A DNA stretch of 64,000 nt from Nonomuraea thailandensis (GTDB taxonomy: Bacteria; Actinomycetota; Actinomycetes; Streptosporangiales; Streptosporangiaceae): assembly GCF_024172165.1 (NCBI RefSeq), contig NZ_JAMZEB010000002.1, positions 10,736,001 through 10,800,000 on the forward strand, given 5' to 3'. The notes under the pieces are model-generated. The model was given only the letters and a program-made list of their open reading frames with translations. It ran no database searches and had not been told where the DNA came from. The position numbers and the translations under genes are program-made. This document shows positions 1-7,412 of this stretch, piece by piece. How positions within the stretch are numbered: the stretch's first letter is position 1; every line of letters begins with the position of its first letter.

Positions 1-1
1 G

Positions 2-1246
2 CCGGGCGTGATCGAGGACGATCTGCTGGACGGCGTGCGGGCCCTCGTGATCCGCTCACTGCTCTGTGCGGGCGCCGGAGCCCTCATCGCCGTCCTCATG
101 GTCTTCCGGCGCCCGAGAACGGCTCTGGTGGGCCTTCTGGCGGCCTCGGTGGCCCTCGCCGCGACCGGAGCCCTCGCGGCGCTCACGTTCCGGCCCGGCT
201 CGCTCGTGGAGCCGCGCTACTCCGGCCTGGTCGCCGCCGCCCCGTCGCTCGTGGGCAGCGCCGAGTCGATCGTCACGCGCTTCGAGTCGTACCGCTCCCA
301 GCTCACCAAACTCGTGACGAACGTCTCGAAGCTGTACGACACGGTCTCGACCCTGCCGCTCTACGACGCCGACCCCAAGACCATCCGGGTCCTGCACATC
401 TCCGACATCCACCTCAACCCCATCGCCTGGAACGTCATCCGCTCGCTCAAGGACCAGTTCGCCGTGGACCTGATCGTCGACACGGGCGACATCTCCGACC
501 ACGGCACGAAGGCGGAGAACAAGTTCGTCGACGAGATCCGCACCCTCCAGGTCCCGTACGTGTTCGTCCGCGGCAACCACGACTCGATGACCACCCAGAA
601 GGCGGTCGAGAAGCAGAAGAACGCCATCGTCCTGGACGACACCGCGCAGCAGGTGGCGGGCCTGACCATCTACGGCCTCGGCGACCCCCGCTTCACCCCG
701 GACAAGTCCGTCACCGTCGACTCCGACCCGGCGGCGCTCGCCGAGTTCGGCCGCGCCCACAAGGCCAAGGCCGGCAAGGCGGACCTGATCGCCGTGCACG
801 ACGGGGAGGTCGGGAACGGCTTCTCCGGCGCGGCCCCCATGATCCTGGCCGGCCACACCCACGAACGCCGCACCACCGTCTTCCCGACGGGCACCCGCAT
901 GCTCATCCAGGGCTCGACGGGCGGCGCGGGCCTGCGCGCCCTCGAACACGCCCAGCCCACGCCGGTCCAGGCCTCGGTCCTGTACTTCGACAGGGAGACC
1001 AGACGCCTGCAGGCGTGGGACGACATCACGCTGGGCGGCCTGGGGGAGCAGTCCGTCTACATCCAGCGTCACGTGGAGCCCGACCCACAACGTATGATTT
1101 CCCCGGAGCCAACGACCGCCCCGTCGCCAACGGGAACAGTCACTGGCACCCCCGCCTCGCCGGCCGCCGGTCCGCCACTTTGGCATCAAGGGCAATCGTC
1201 CCCTATGCTTCAGAGGTCCCCGACGGAAGGCGACAGGGAAACCTAA
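2..1246 (+). CDS. Metallophosphoesterase, membrane-anchored, 5' end cut by window
   Basis: Calcineurin-like phosphoesterase; substrate not predictable. The metal-binding blocks are in order: HISDIHL, DTGDISD, RGNHDS and AGHTHERR. Two hydrophobic segments lie ahead of the catalytic domain, so it is probably anchored with the domain outside or facing the membrane. The frame is open to base 2; the GTG at base 8 is unlikely to be the true start, because actinobacterial relatives carry a longer N-terminal region. The last 60 or so residues are Pro/Thr-rich and unstructured. The stop codon ends one base before tRNA-Glu, and the tRNA promoter lies inside the coding end. Confidence 0.85.
   Translation, partial: PGVIEDDLLDGVRALVIRSLLCAGAGALIAVLMVFRRPRTALVGLLAASVALAATGALAALTFRPGSLVEPRYSGLVAAAPSLVGSAESIVTRFESYRSQLTKLVTNVSKLYDTVSTLPLYDADPKTIRVLHISDIHLNPIAWNVIRSLKDQFAVDLIVDTGDISDHGTKAENKFVDEIRTLQVPYVFVRGNHDSMTTQKAVEKQKNAIVLDDTAQQVAGLTIYGLGDPRFTPDKSVTVDSDPAALAEFGRAHKAKAGKADLIAVHDGEVGNGFSGAAPMILAGHTHERRTTVFPTGTRMLIQGSTGGAGLRALEHAQPTPVQASVLYFDRETRRLQAWDDITLGGLGEQSVYIQRHVEPDPQRMISPEPTTAPSPTGTVTGTPASPAAGPPLWHQGQSSPMLQRSPTEGDRET
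1180..1209 (+). promoter_or_regulatory. Promoter of tRNA-Glu inside the upstream gene
   Basis: A -35 box TTGGCA (1180-1185) and a -10 box TATGCT (1204-1209) are separated by 18 bp. This is a good housekeeping-sigma match. It would start transcription near 1216, about 30 nt before the tRNA. It lies wholly within the 3' coding end of the phosphoesterase gene. Confidence 0.55.
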
Positions 1247-1319
1247 GCCCCCATCGTCTAGCGGCCTAGGACACCGCCCTTTCAAGGCGGCGGCACGGGT
1301 TCGAATCCCGTTGGGGGCA
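1247..1319 (+). tRNA. tRNA-Glu (anticodon TTC)
   Basis: Cloverleaf with acceptor stem GCCCCCA (1247-1253) paired to TGGGGGC (1312-1318), anticodon loop CTTTCAA and T-loop GGTTCGAATCC. Discriminator A at 1319. The 3' CCA is not encoded. Confidence 0.95.
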
Positions 1320-1416
1320 CCGCGAGCGCCTAGCGCACCCGCAAAACGGATGGTCGAAGGCCACCGAAGAGCTGGTAAGCTAAGCGAGCGCAAACAGAAC
1401 GAAACGCAAGATGCAA

Positions 1417-1491
1417 GGTCCTGTAGAGCAGTTTGGAGTGCTCGCCACCCTGTCAAGGTGGAGGTCGCGGGTTCAAGTCCCGTCAGGACCG
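1417..1491 (+). tRNA. tRNA-Asp (anticodon GTC)
   Basis: Acceptor stem GGTCCTG (1417-1423) pairs with CAGGACC (1484-1490); discriminator G at 1491. The anticodon loop is CTGTCAA in stem CCACC/GGTGG. CCA is not encoded. Only 5 bp separate it from tRNA-Phe, so the two are cotranscribed. Confidence 0.93.
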
Positions 1492-1496
1492 CTCTG

Positions 1497-1573
1497 GGTC
1501 AGGTAGCTCAGTTGGTACGAGCGTCCGCCTGAAAAGCGGAAGGTCGGCAGTTCGACCCTGCCCCTGACCACCA
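1497..1573 (+). tRNA. tRNA-Phe (anticodon GAA), CCA encoded
   Basis: Acceptor stem GGTCAGG (1497-1503) pairs with CCTGACC (1563-1569), then discriminator A and an encoded CCA (1571-1573). Anticodon loop CTGAAAA in stem TCCGC/GCGGA. It is the only one of the three tRNAs here with a genomic CCA. Confidence 0.93.
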
Positions 1574-1591
1574 GCATCGAACAGCAGAAAT

Positions 1592-1622
1592 GCCCCGAGC
1601 GAGTCATCGTTCGGGGCTTTTT
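1592..1622 (+). terminator. Rho-independent terminator of the tRNA cluster
   Basis: Inverted repeat GCCCCGA ... TCGGGGC followed by TTTTT, starting about 20 nt after tRNA-Phe. It has a classic U-tract, which is uncommon in this genome. Confidence 0.85.
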
Positions 1623-1717
1623 GATGTCCGCTGACAGCAACGTCGCGATGACGCCTGGGCCACTGTGGCGCTGGCGATCACTGACCTACTGAAGATGCGT
1701 GACCAGCCTCCGAACCT

Positions 1718-1929
1718 GTGACGCCTCAGTGGATCGATGTGATCGGGGCTGCTCTTGGCGCCGCGATCGGAAGCCTGGTGGCGATCGGGTCCGTGTTTCG
1801 GCGACTCGAAGTGATCGTTGATCAGGCTCGATCACCCCCGGCGAGACCAACGTGGACGCGCTCAAGGAGTTCCCGCCGGCGCTGGGGAACCTCGGCAAGG
1901 CGGTGTTCTGCGCCGAGGAGCGGAGCTGA
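1718..1929 (+). pseudogene. Possible degraded small gene between tRNAs and SDR
   Basis: The 457 bp from 1574 to 2030 hold no intact gene. A GTG-started frame at 1718 begins MTPQWIDVIGAALGAA, reads like a membrane helix followed by a charged stretch, and then turns into Arg/Pro/Ser noise. From 1822 a different frame reads sensibly (ETNVDALKEFPPALGNLGKA and on to a stop at 1927) but has no start of its own. Together they look like one short frameshifted gene or a remnant. No family is recognised, and chance cannot be excluded. Confidence 0.25.
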
Positions 1930-2030
1930 CCCCGGATCGGAAGGGGCCACGCCGAGCTGACCGGCGCGCCACACGTTCGCCTGAGGGATCCTGAGGAGAA
2001 GTACGGGATGCCTGCTTCGAGGAGGCCCGC

Positions 2031-2798
2031 ATGGCAGGTACGGTCGCTGTCGTCACCGGAGCAGCACGCGGGATCGGGCGCGGGATCGCCCTGGTGCTGG
2101 GCGAAGCCGGGGCGACCGTCTACGTCACCGACCGCGAGAGCCGCGAGCGGCGCCACTCCGAACTGCCCGGCACGGTGGAGGACACCGCCGAGCAGGTGAG
2201 CGAGCGTGGCGGCAGCGGGGTGCCGGTCCGGGTCGATCACGGTGACGACCGGGCGGTGGAGGCGCTGTTCGCGCGGGTGCGCGAAGAGCGCGCAGGGCTG
2301 GACCTGCTGGTCGCGAACGCCTTCGCGGGCAACGCCCTGCCGTTCCGGGGCGGCCCGTTCTGGACGCTCCCGCTCGGCCACTGGCACAACATGATCGACC
2401 TCGGGCTGCGCAGCCACCTCGTCTCGGCCCTGCACGCCGCGCCGCTGCTGATCGAGCGGGGCGGCCTGATCGTCCTCACGGGCTACGCCGACCCGGACGC
2501 CGAGGTGATCGCCGGGCACCTCTTCTACGATCTCGCCATGACGGGCGTCAGCCGCCTGGCCCGCTCGCTGGCCCACGACCTGCGGCCGCACGGGGTCACG
2601 GCGCTGGCGCTCTCGCCCGGGTTCACGCGTACGGAGGCGATCCTGGCGGAGCTGGGGGAGGACGTCACGGAGGGCGACTCCGTGGAGGTCCCCGGGCGGG
2701 CCGTGCGGGCCCTGCTGGAGGATCCCGACGTGGGGCGGCACGCGGGACGCACGCTGAGCGTCGCCGAACTGGCCGGGGAGTACGGCTTCCCGAGGTGA
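2031..2798 (+). CDS. SDR-fold protein with degenerate active site
   Basis: 255 aa, the usual SDR length, with a Rossmann nucleotide-binding motif near the N-terminus (TGAARGIGRG). Overall layout resembles DHRS1-type reductases, including the PGFTRTE segment after strand beta-6. The catalytic tetrad is not recognisable: where the Ser is expected the sequence reads VLTGYADP, and at the YxxxK position it reads YDLAM, so the Lys is Met. It may bind NAD(P) without normal reductase chemistry. A Shine-Dalgarno GGAGG precedes the ATG by 5 nt. It stands alone upstream of the ABC operon; its partner or substrate is unknown. Confidence 0.75.
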   Translation: MAGTVAVVTGAARGIGRGIALVLGEAGATVYVTDRESRERRHSELPGTVEDTAEQVSERGGSGVPVRVDHGDDRAVEALFARVREERAGLDLLVANAFAGNALPFRGGPFWTLPLGHWHNMIDLGLRSHLVSALHAAPLLIERGGLIVLTGYADPDAEVIAGHLFYDLAMTGVSRLARSLAHDLRPHGVTALALSPGFTRTEAILAELGEDVTEGDSVEVPGRAVRALLEDPDVGRHAGRTLSVAELAGEYGFPR

Positions 2799-2902
2799 GT
2801 GTCCATCCACCGTTCGGTGGATTCGCGGGTCAGCATCATCCCCCGCCGAGTGTGGCTGACAGGTCGATTCGGCGCGAGGGGCCCCGGCAGCATGCTGGAG
2901 CC

Positions 2903-3793
2903 ATGGCAGTCATCGAGGTCACGGACCTGCGCAAGGCGTACGCGGGCCAGACGGTTCTGGACGGGGTGTCGTTCTCCGTGGAGGAGGGCGAGATCTTCGG
3001 CATTCTCGGCCCGAACGGCACCGGCAAGACCACCACCGTGGAGTGCGTGGAGGGCCTGCGCCGCCCCGACAGCGGCACGATCAGGGTGCTCGGCCTTGAC
3101 GTCGGGAAGGACGCGCGCCTGGTGCACGAGCAGATCGGGGTGCAGCTCCAGCAGACCCAGCTGCCCGAGAACCTGAAGGTGTGGGAGGCGCTCGACCTGT
3201 ACGCCTCGTTCTACGCCCGGCCCCGCGACTGGCGCGAGCTGCTGGAGGAGTGGGGGCTGGCGGACAAGCGGAACGCCAGGTTCGGCAAGTTGTCCGGCGG
3301 TCAGAAGCAGCGGCTGTTCATCGCGCTGGCGCTCGTGGGCAACCCGAAGGTGGCGTTCCTGGACGAGCTGACCACGGGGCTGGACCCGCAGGCCCGCCGC
3401 ACGACCTGGGAGCTGATCAAGCGGATCAGGGCGAACGGGGTGACGGTGGTGCTGGTCAGCCACTTCATGGACGAGGTGGAGGAGCTGTGCGACCGCGTCG
3501 CGGTGCTCGACCGCGGCACGGTGGTGGCGCTGGACACGCCGGCGGGGCTGGTCGGCGGCGAGCACCAGATGCGGTTCACGGCGCAGGCGGATGACCTGGG
3601 CGACCTGGCGGGGCTGCCGGGGGTGACCGGGGTGTCCAGGACGGGGAACCGCGTGGTCGTCACGGGCAGGGGCGACTTCGCCACGGCCGTCACGGCGCAC
3701 CTGGCCCGCCACCACGTGCTGGTCAGTGACCTGCGCATCGACAAGCGAACGCTGGAAGACGCGTTCACCGCCCTGACCGGCAAGTCCTTCTGA
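2903..3793 (+). CDS. ABC transporter ATP-binding protein (ABC-2 type exporter)
   Basis: Cytoplasmic ATPase of about 296 aa. Walker A is GPNGTGKTT, the signature is LSGGQKQR, Walker B is VAFLDELTTGLD (Leu in place of the usual Pro) and the switch His is in LVSHFMDE. A C-terminal extension of about 80 residues follows, as in DrrA/NatA-like ATPases. ATG 2903 is chosen because the protein then begins directly with MAVIEVTDLRKAY; a longer frame to 2795 adds only noise. The permease starts 11 bp downstream and a sensor kinase and response regulator follow without gaps, so this is a two-component-controlled exporter operon. Substrate (drug, peptide or lipid) unknown. Confidence 0.9.
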   Translation: MAVIEVTDLRKAYAGQTVLDGVSFSVEEGEIFGILGPNGTGKTTTVECVEGLRRPDSGTIRVLGLDVGKDARLVHEQIGVQLQQTQLPENLKVWEALDLYASFYARPRDWRELLEEWGLADKRNARFGKLSGGQKQRLFIALALVGNPKVAFLDELTTGLDPQARRTTWELIKRIRANGVTVVLVSHFMDEVEELCDRVAVLDRGTVVALDTPAGLVGGEHQMRFTAQADDLGDLAGLPGVTGVSRTGNRVVVTGRGDFATAVTAHLARHHVLVSDLRIDKRTLEDAFTALTGKSF

Positions 3794-3804
3794 GGAGACG
3801 GATC

Positions 3805-4500
3805 ATGATGAAGCTCGCCCTGGTGGAGACCAAGCTGCTCACCCGCGAGCCGGGGGCGCTGTTCTCGCTGCTCATCCCGCTGTTCATCCTGGTGGTGTTC
3901 GGCAGCTCCATCCAGCCGGGAGACACCGTGCTGCTGCCGATGGCGCTGGCCATCGCCGTCGGGCTGGTGGGCCTGTACCTGCTCCCCACCACCCTGGCCA
4001 CCTATCGCGAACGGGGCATCCTGCGCAGGCTGTCCATCACGCCGGTGCATCCGGGAAGCCTGCTGGTGGTGCAGCTGCTGCTCCAGCTCGTGCTGGTGGT
4101 GGTCGCCTGCGGGCTGCTGATGGCGGTCGCGGGCACGGTGCTGGGCGCGCACCTGCCCGCCCTGGTGTTCTCCGGCGTGCTGGCCTTCCTGCTCGGTACG
4201 GCGAGCATGTTCGCGATCGGCTCGCTGGTGGCGGCCCTGGCGCCGAACGGCAGAGCGGCCAACGGGTTCGGCGTCCTGCTGTACTTCCCGATGGCCTATC
4301 TCGCCGGACTCATGCAGCCCGTGGATCAGATGCCGGATATGGTGGCGCTCGTAGGGACATTCACTCCCCTGGGCGCTTTTGTGGAGAGTCTTCGGGACGT
4401 CTGGGCGGGTAGTGCTCCCAGCCTCTTGACGCTGGGCGTGATGGCCGCGTACACCCTGGTCATCGGCCTCGTGGCAACCAAGTTCTTCCGCTGGGAGTGA
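3805..4500 (+). CDS. ABC-2 type permease
   Basis: 231 aa membrane protein with about six helices, the single-domain permease of the ATPase encoded just upstream (11 bp gap, SD GGAG before the tandem ATG codons at 3805/3808). It has a short cytoplasmic stretch with YRERGILRRLSITP after the second helix, typical of ABC-2 permeases. It would act as a dimer. The stop codon lies within the Shine-Dalgarno/start region of the kinase gene, so translation is likely coupled. Confidence 0.88.
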   Translation: MMKLALVETKLLTREPGALFSLLIPLFILVVFGSSIQPGDTVLLPMALAIAVGLVGLYLLPTTLATYRERGILRRLSITPVHPGSLLVVQLLLQLVLVVVACGLLMAVAGTVLGAHLPALVFSGVLAFLLGTASMFAIGSLVAALAPNGRAANGFGVLLYFPMAYLAGLMQPVDQMPDMVALVGTFTPLGAFVESLRDVWAGSAPSLLTLGVMAAYTLVIGLVATKFFRWE

Positions 4501-4502
4501 AG

Positions 4503-5651
4503 ATGGTCGGTCGCCTCGACCGATGGGAGGCGCTGCTGGAGCGCCAGCTCGCGGCTGCGCCGTACGTGCTGCTGGTGATCTCCACGGTCCTCGCCCTGCT
4601 CGCCGGCAGCCGGCCGTGGCTCACCGTCGGGCTGGCCGTGCTCGCCGCCGCGTGGTTGTGGCTGGTGCCGCGGGGCGCGGTGTACGTGACGGGGCTGGTC
4701 GCCCTGATCGGCGCGCTCTGCACGCAGGGGGTGTGGTTCGCCAGCTTCTTCGGCTTCACCGGATACCTCCACTCCTGGCACTACCTGAAGGGCAAGTGGC
4801 GCTTCGCCGGAGTGACCGGCACGGCGGCGATCTGCAGCGCGGCCTACAGCGGCGGCCTGCCGGAGCCCACACCGTTCTCGATCCTCACCTTCCTGTTCTT
4901 CACCGGCGCCATCGTGGCCGGGGTCGGGCTGTTCAGCTTCGTCGGTGAGATCACCGCGGAGCGCAGCGCCGAGCGCAAGCGCATGGTGACCCAGCTGGAG
5001 CAGACCATGCGGGAGAACGCGGGCCTGCACGCCCAGCTCCTGGTCCAGGCCCGCGAGGCGGGCGTGCTCGACGAGCGGCAACGCATGGCGGCCGAGATCC
5101 ACGACACCCTCGCCCAGGGGCTGACGGGCATCATCACCCAGCTCCAGGCGGCCCGGCAGGGCCAGGACTGGCATCACGTGGACCTCGCCGTACGGCTGGC
5201 CCGCGAGAGCCTGGCCGAGGCCCGGCGCTCCGTGAACGCGGTGGGCCCCGGCCAGCTGGAAGCGGCCCCGCTGCCCGAGGCGCTCAAGGACGTCGTCGAC
5301 CGGTGGAACGAGCTGCACGGGACACCGGCCGAATACACCGTCACTGGTACGGTCCGACCCATGCACCCAGAGGTCGAGGAGACGCTGCTGCGCACCGCGC
5401 AGGAGGCGCTGGCCAACGTCGCCAAGCACGCGAACGCCTCCAGGGTCGGGCTGACCCTGTCGTACATGGAGGACGTGGTCACCCTCGACGTACGCGACGA
5501 CGGCATCGGCTTCGACCCCAAGCTGACGGCGTTCGGACTGACCGCGATGCGCAAGCGCGTGGACCGGCTGGCGGGCACGCTGGAGATCGAGTCCGAGACC
5601 GGCACGGGCACCGCGCTCTCGGCGAGCCTCCCGGCGGTGGCCCGTGGCTGA
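4503..5651 (+). CDS. Sensor histidine kinase, HisKA_3 type
   Basis: 382 aa. Four or five N-terminal membrane helices (to about residue 145), a short coiled linker, then a HisKA_3 dimerisation/phosphoacceptor helix with the motif EIHDTLAQGL (His about residue 200) and an HATPase domain with DVRDDGIGFD and a terminal GTGTALSASLP. It is a NarX/DesK-class kinase whose small membrane domain suggests sensing within or at the membrane. ATG 4503 is preferred over the overlapping GTG at 4497, because GGGAG at 4493-4497 sits 5 nt before it. Its partner is the regulator that overlaps its stop codon; the operon suggests it senses the substrate or stress relieved by the ABC exporter. Confidence 0.9.
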   Translation: MVGRLDRWEALLERQLAAAPYVLLVISTVLALLAGSRPWLTVGLAVLAAAWLWLVPRGAVYVTGLVALIGALCTQGVWFASFFGFTGYLHSWHYLKGKWRFAGVTGTAAICSAAYSGGLPEPTPFSILTFLFFTGAIVAGVGLFSFVGEITAERSAERKRMVTQLEQTMRENAGLHAQLLVQAREAGVLDERQRMAAEIHDTLAQGLTGIITQLQAARQGQDWHHVDLAVRLARESLAEARRSVNAVGPGQLEAAPLPEALKDVVDRWNELHGTPAEYTVTGTVRPMHPEVEETLLRTAQEALANVAKHANASRVGLTLSYMEDVVTLDVRDDGIGFDPKLTAFGLTAMRKRVDRLAGTLEIESETGTGTALSASLPAVARG

Positions 5652-6285
5652 GCCCCGCATCCGGCTGCTCATCGCCGACGACCATCCCATCGTCCGCGAC
5701 GGCCTGCGCGGCATGTTCGCCGGCGACCCGGGCTTCGAGGTGATCGGCGAGGCCGCCGACGGCGCGCAGGCCGTCGAGCTGGCGCGGGCGCTGCGCCCGG
5801 ACGTGATCCTCATGGACCTGCGCATGCCGGGAACGGACGGTGTCGCGGCCATCAAGGAGCTCGCCAGGCTGGGCAGCCCGGCCCGCGTGCTCGTCCTCAC
5901 CACCTACGACACCGACCGCGACGTCATGCCCGCCATCGAGGCCGGCGCCACCGGCTACCTCCTCAAGGACACCGGCCGGGACGAGCTCGTCCGCGCCGTC
6001 CGGACGGCGGCCCGCGGCGAGGCCGTGCTCTCCCCGTCGGTGGCGACCCGCCTCCTCGGCCAGGTCCGCACCCCCGCCGACCCGCTGAGCGCCCGCGAGC
6101 TGGAGATCCTCCGGCTCATCGCCGACGGCGCGACCAACCGCGAGGCCGCCGCGCGGTTGTTCATCAGCGAGGCCACGGTCAAGAGCCACGTGCTGCACAT
6201 CTACACCAAGCTGGGGGTCAACGACCGCGCCGCCGCCGTCGCCACGGCCTTCCGGCGCGGGCTGCTCGCGGTGGACAACGACTGA
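5644..6285 (+). CDS. NarL/FixJ-family response regulator
   Basis: 213 aa. Receiver domain with the acidic pair ADDH near residue 11, phospho-acceptor Asp in LMDLRMPG (about residue 58) and Lys in LLKD. A LuxR-type helix-turn-helix follows at the C-terminus (LSARELEILRLIADG ... EATVKSHVLHIYTKL). GTG start overlapping the kinase stop by 8 bp shows tight coupling. It likely controls its own ABC operon, although no operator was identified. Confidence 0.92.
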   Translation: MAEPRIRLLIADDHPIVRDGLRGMFAGDPGFEVIGEAADGAQAVELARALRPDVILMDLRMPGTDGVAAIKELARLGSPARVLVLTTYDTDRDVMPAIEAGATGYLLKDTGRDELVRAVRTAARGEAVLSPSVATRLLGQVRTPADPLSARELEILRLIADGATNREAAARLFISEATVKSHVLHIYTKLGVNDRAAAVATAFRRGLLAVDND

Positions 6286-6353
6286 CTCGGGGGTGTCGGT
6301 AGCGTGCGGTAACTTCCGCCGTACCGCAGGGACCGAGCGAGGGAGAGCCCCGC

Positions 6354-7412
6354 ATGTCGCACGCCACCGTCGAGGACTACGCCTGGCAGCACGGCTGGGA
6401 GGAGATCTACACCGTCACGTTCGTCCGGGGGCTGGACGAGCGCGAGACGCTGCGCAGGTTCGGCGTCGCCGATCAGGACATGCGCTCGTACGCGTGGGAG
6501 GAGTTATGGGAGCGCGTCGAGGAGACCGACGGCTGTTGTGACGTGGTGGTCGCGGCGCGCGCGGGTGGCTGGACGGTCGCGTTCGAGCTCAACGGCTGGC
6601 AGGGCATCAGGTGGGAGACGCTGCGGGAGCTGTCGCGCGGCGGCGAGGCCGTGACGGTCATGCGGCACGACTACGCGGCCTCTCACCGGTTCATGCACGC
6701 CGTGGACGGAGTGGAGCGGACGGGTTTCCGCCCGGAGTGGCCGCAGCAGCGGTGGGGCGCGCTGCCCGACGCGTTGAACGGGCACCTGAGGGAGCTCGGG
6801 CTGCCGACGGAGCCGGACGACGAGCTCGACGACTGGAACGTGGCGGTGCCGGCCTCGCTGGCGCTGGCCAGCCGGATCAGCGGGGTGCTGTTCGACGACG
6901 GGATGCTGGGGGAGCCGCTGTTCGGCGGGGTCATCACCGTTCCGGTGCCGGACGACCCGCCGCCCGCGGCGGACCCGCTGGCCGGCCACGCGCTCACTGG
7001 CCGAGGCCCTGGGGCGGGCGCAGCGGGGGGAGGGCGGCGACGGCCCGGCTCTGGACAGGCTCGTACGCGTCTGGGAGGCCGAGGCCACGGGCCGGCCGAT
7101 CGATCGGGAGACCGGCGAGCGGATCGTCGATCCGTGCGAGGAGTCCACCGCTCGCCGGGCGGCAGGTACACGGTGACGTTCGTCGACTCCCGCACAGGGG
7201 AGCGGACGTGCCCGACGTGCGCGCCCTGGCGGCGTCCGAGCGGTGAGGAGCGTGATCGGGCCCGTGCCCGGTGGCAGGCGGCCACGGCGGTGCGGAGCGC
7301 GTTCGCGACCGATGAGCGCGAGGCCGCCTACGACGTGCATCTCACCGTGGCCGCCACCGACCCGGAGCACGCGGCGGCGATCGTGCGCGTGCTCCGGGGA
7401 GAGGGTCACTGA
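6354..7412 (+). CDS. DUF6461 domain protein, frame broken twice in the middle
   Basis: The N-terminal 200 residues match the DUF6461 type of actinobacterial protein (YAWQHGWEEIYTVTFVRGL and onward), function unknown. SD GGGAGAG precedes ATG 6354. From about 6990 to 7165 the frame gives only Gly/Arg-rich noise, while the +1 frame there reads naturally (SLAEALGRAQRGEGGDGP ... RLVRVWEAEATGRPIDRE) and then stops at 7174. From about 7163 the original frame is sensible again (RYTVTFVDSRTGERTCPTC and a charged C-terminus). Two compensating indels, biological or from sequencing, explain this. The CxxC pair could bind metal. The 3' end overlaps the convergent glycosidase gene by 7 bp. Confidence 0.7.
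   Translation: MSHATVEDYAWQHGWEEIYTVTFVRGLDERETLRRFGVADQDMRSYAWEELWERVEETDGCCDVVVAARAGGWTVAFELNGWQGIRWETLRELSRGGEAVTVMRHDYAASHRFMHAVDGVERTGFRPEWPQQRWGALPDALNGHLRELGLPTEPDDELDDWNVAVPASLALASRISGVLFDDGMLGEPLFGGVITVPVPDDPPPAADPLAGHALTGRGPGAGAAGGGRRRPGSGQARTRLGGRGHGPADRSGDRRADRRSVRGVHRSPGGRYTVTFVDSRTGERTCPTCAPWRRPSGEERDRARARWQAATAVRSAFATDEREAAYDVHLTVAATDPEHAAAIVRVLRGEGH

Noticed and set aside
2031..6285. Antibiotic biosynthetic cluster suggested by SDR, ABC transporter and two-component genes
   Set aside because: No synthase, peptide synthetase, precursor peptide or tailoring set is nearby; the operon is a stand-alone exporter with its sensor.
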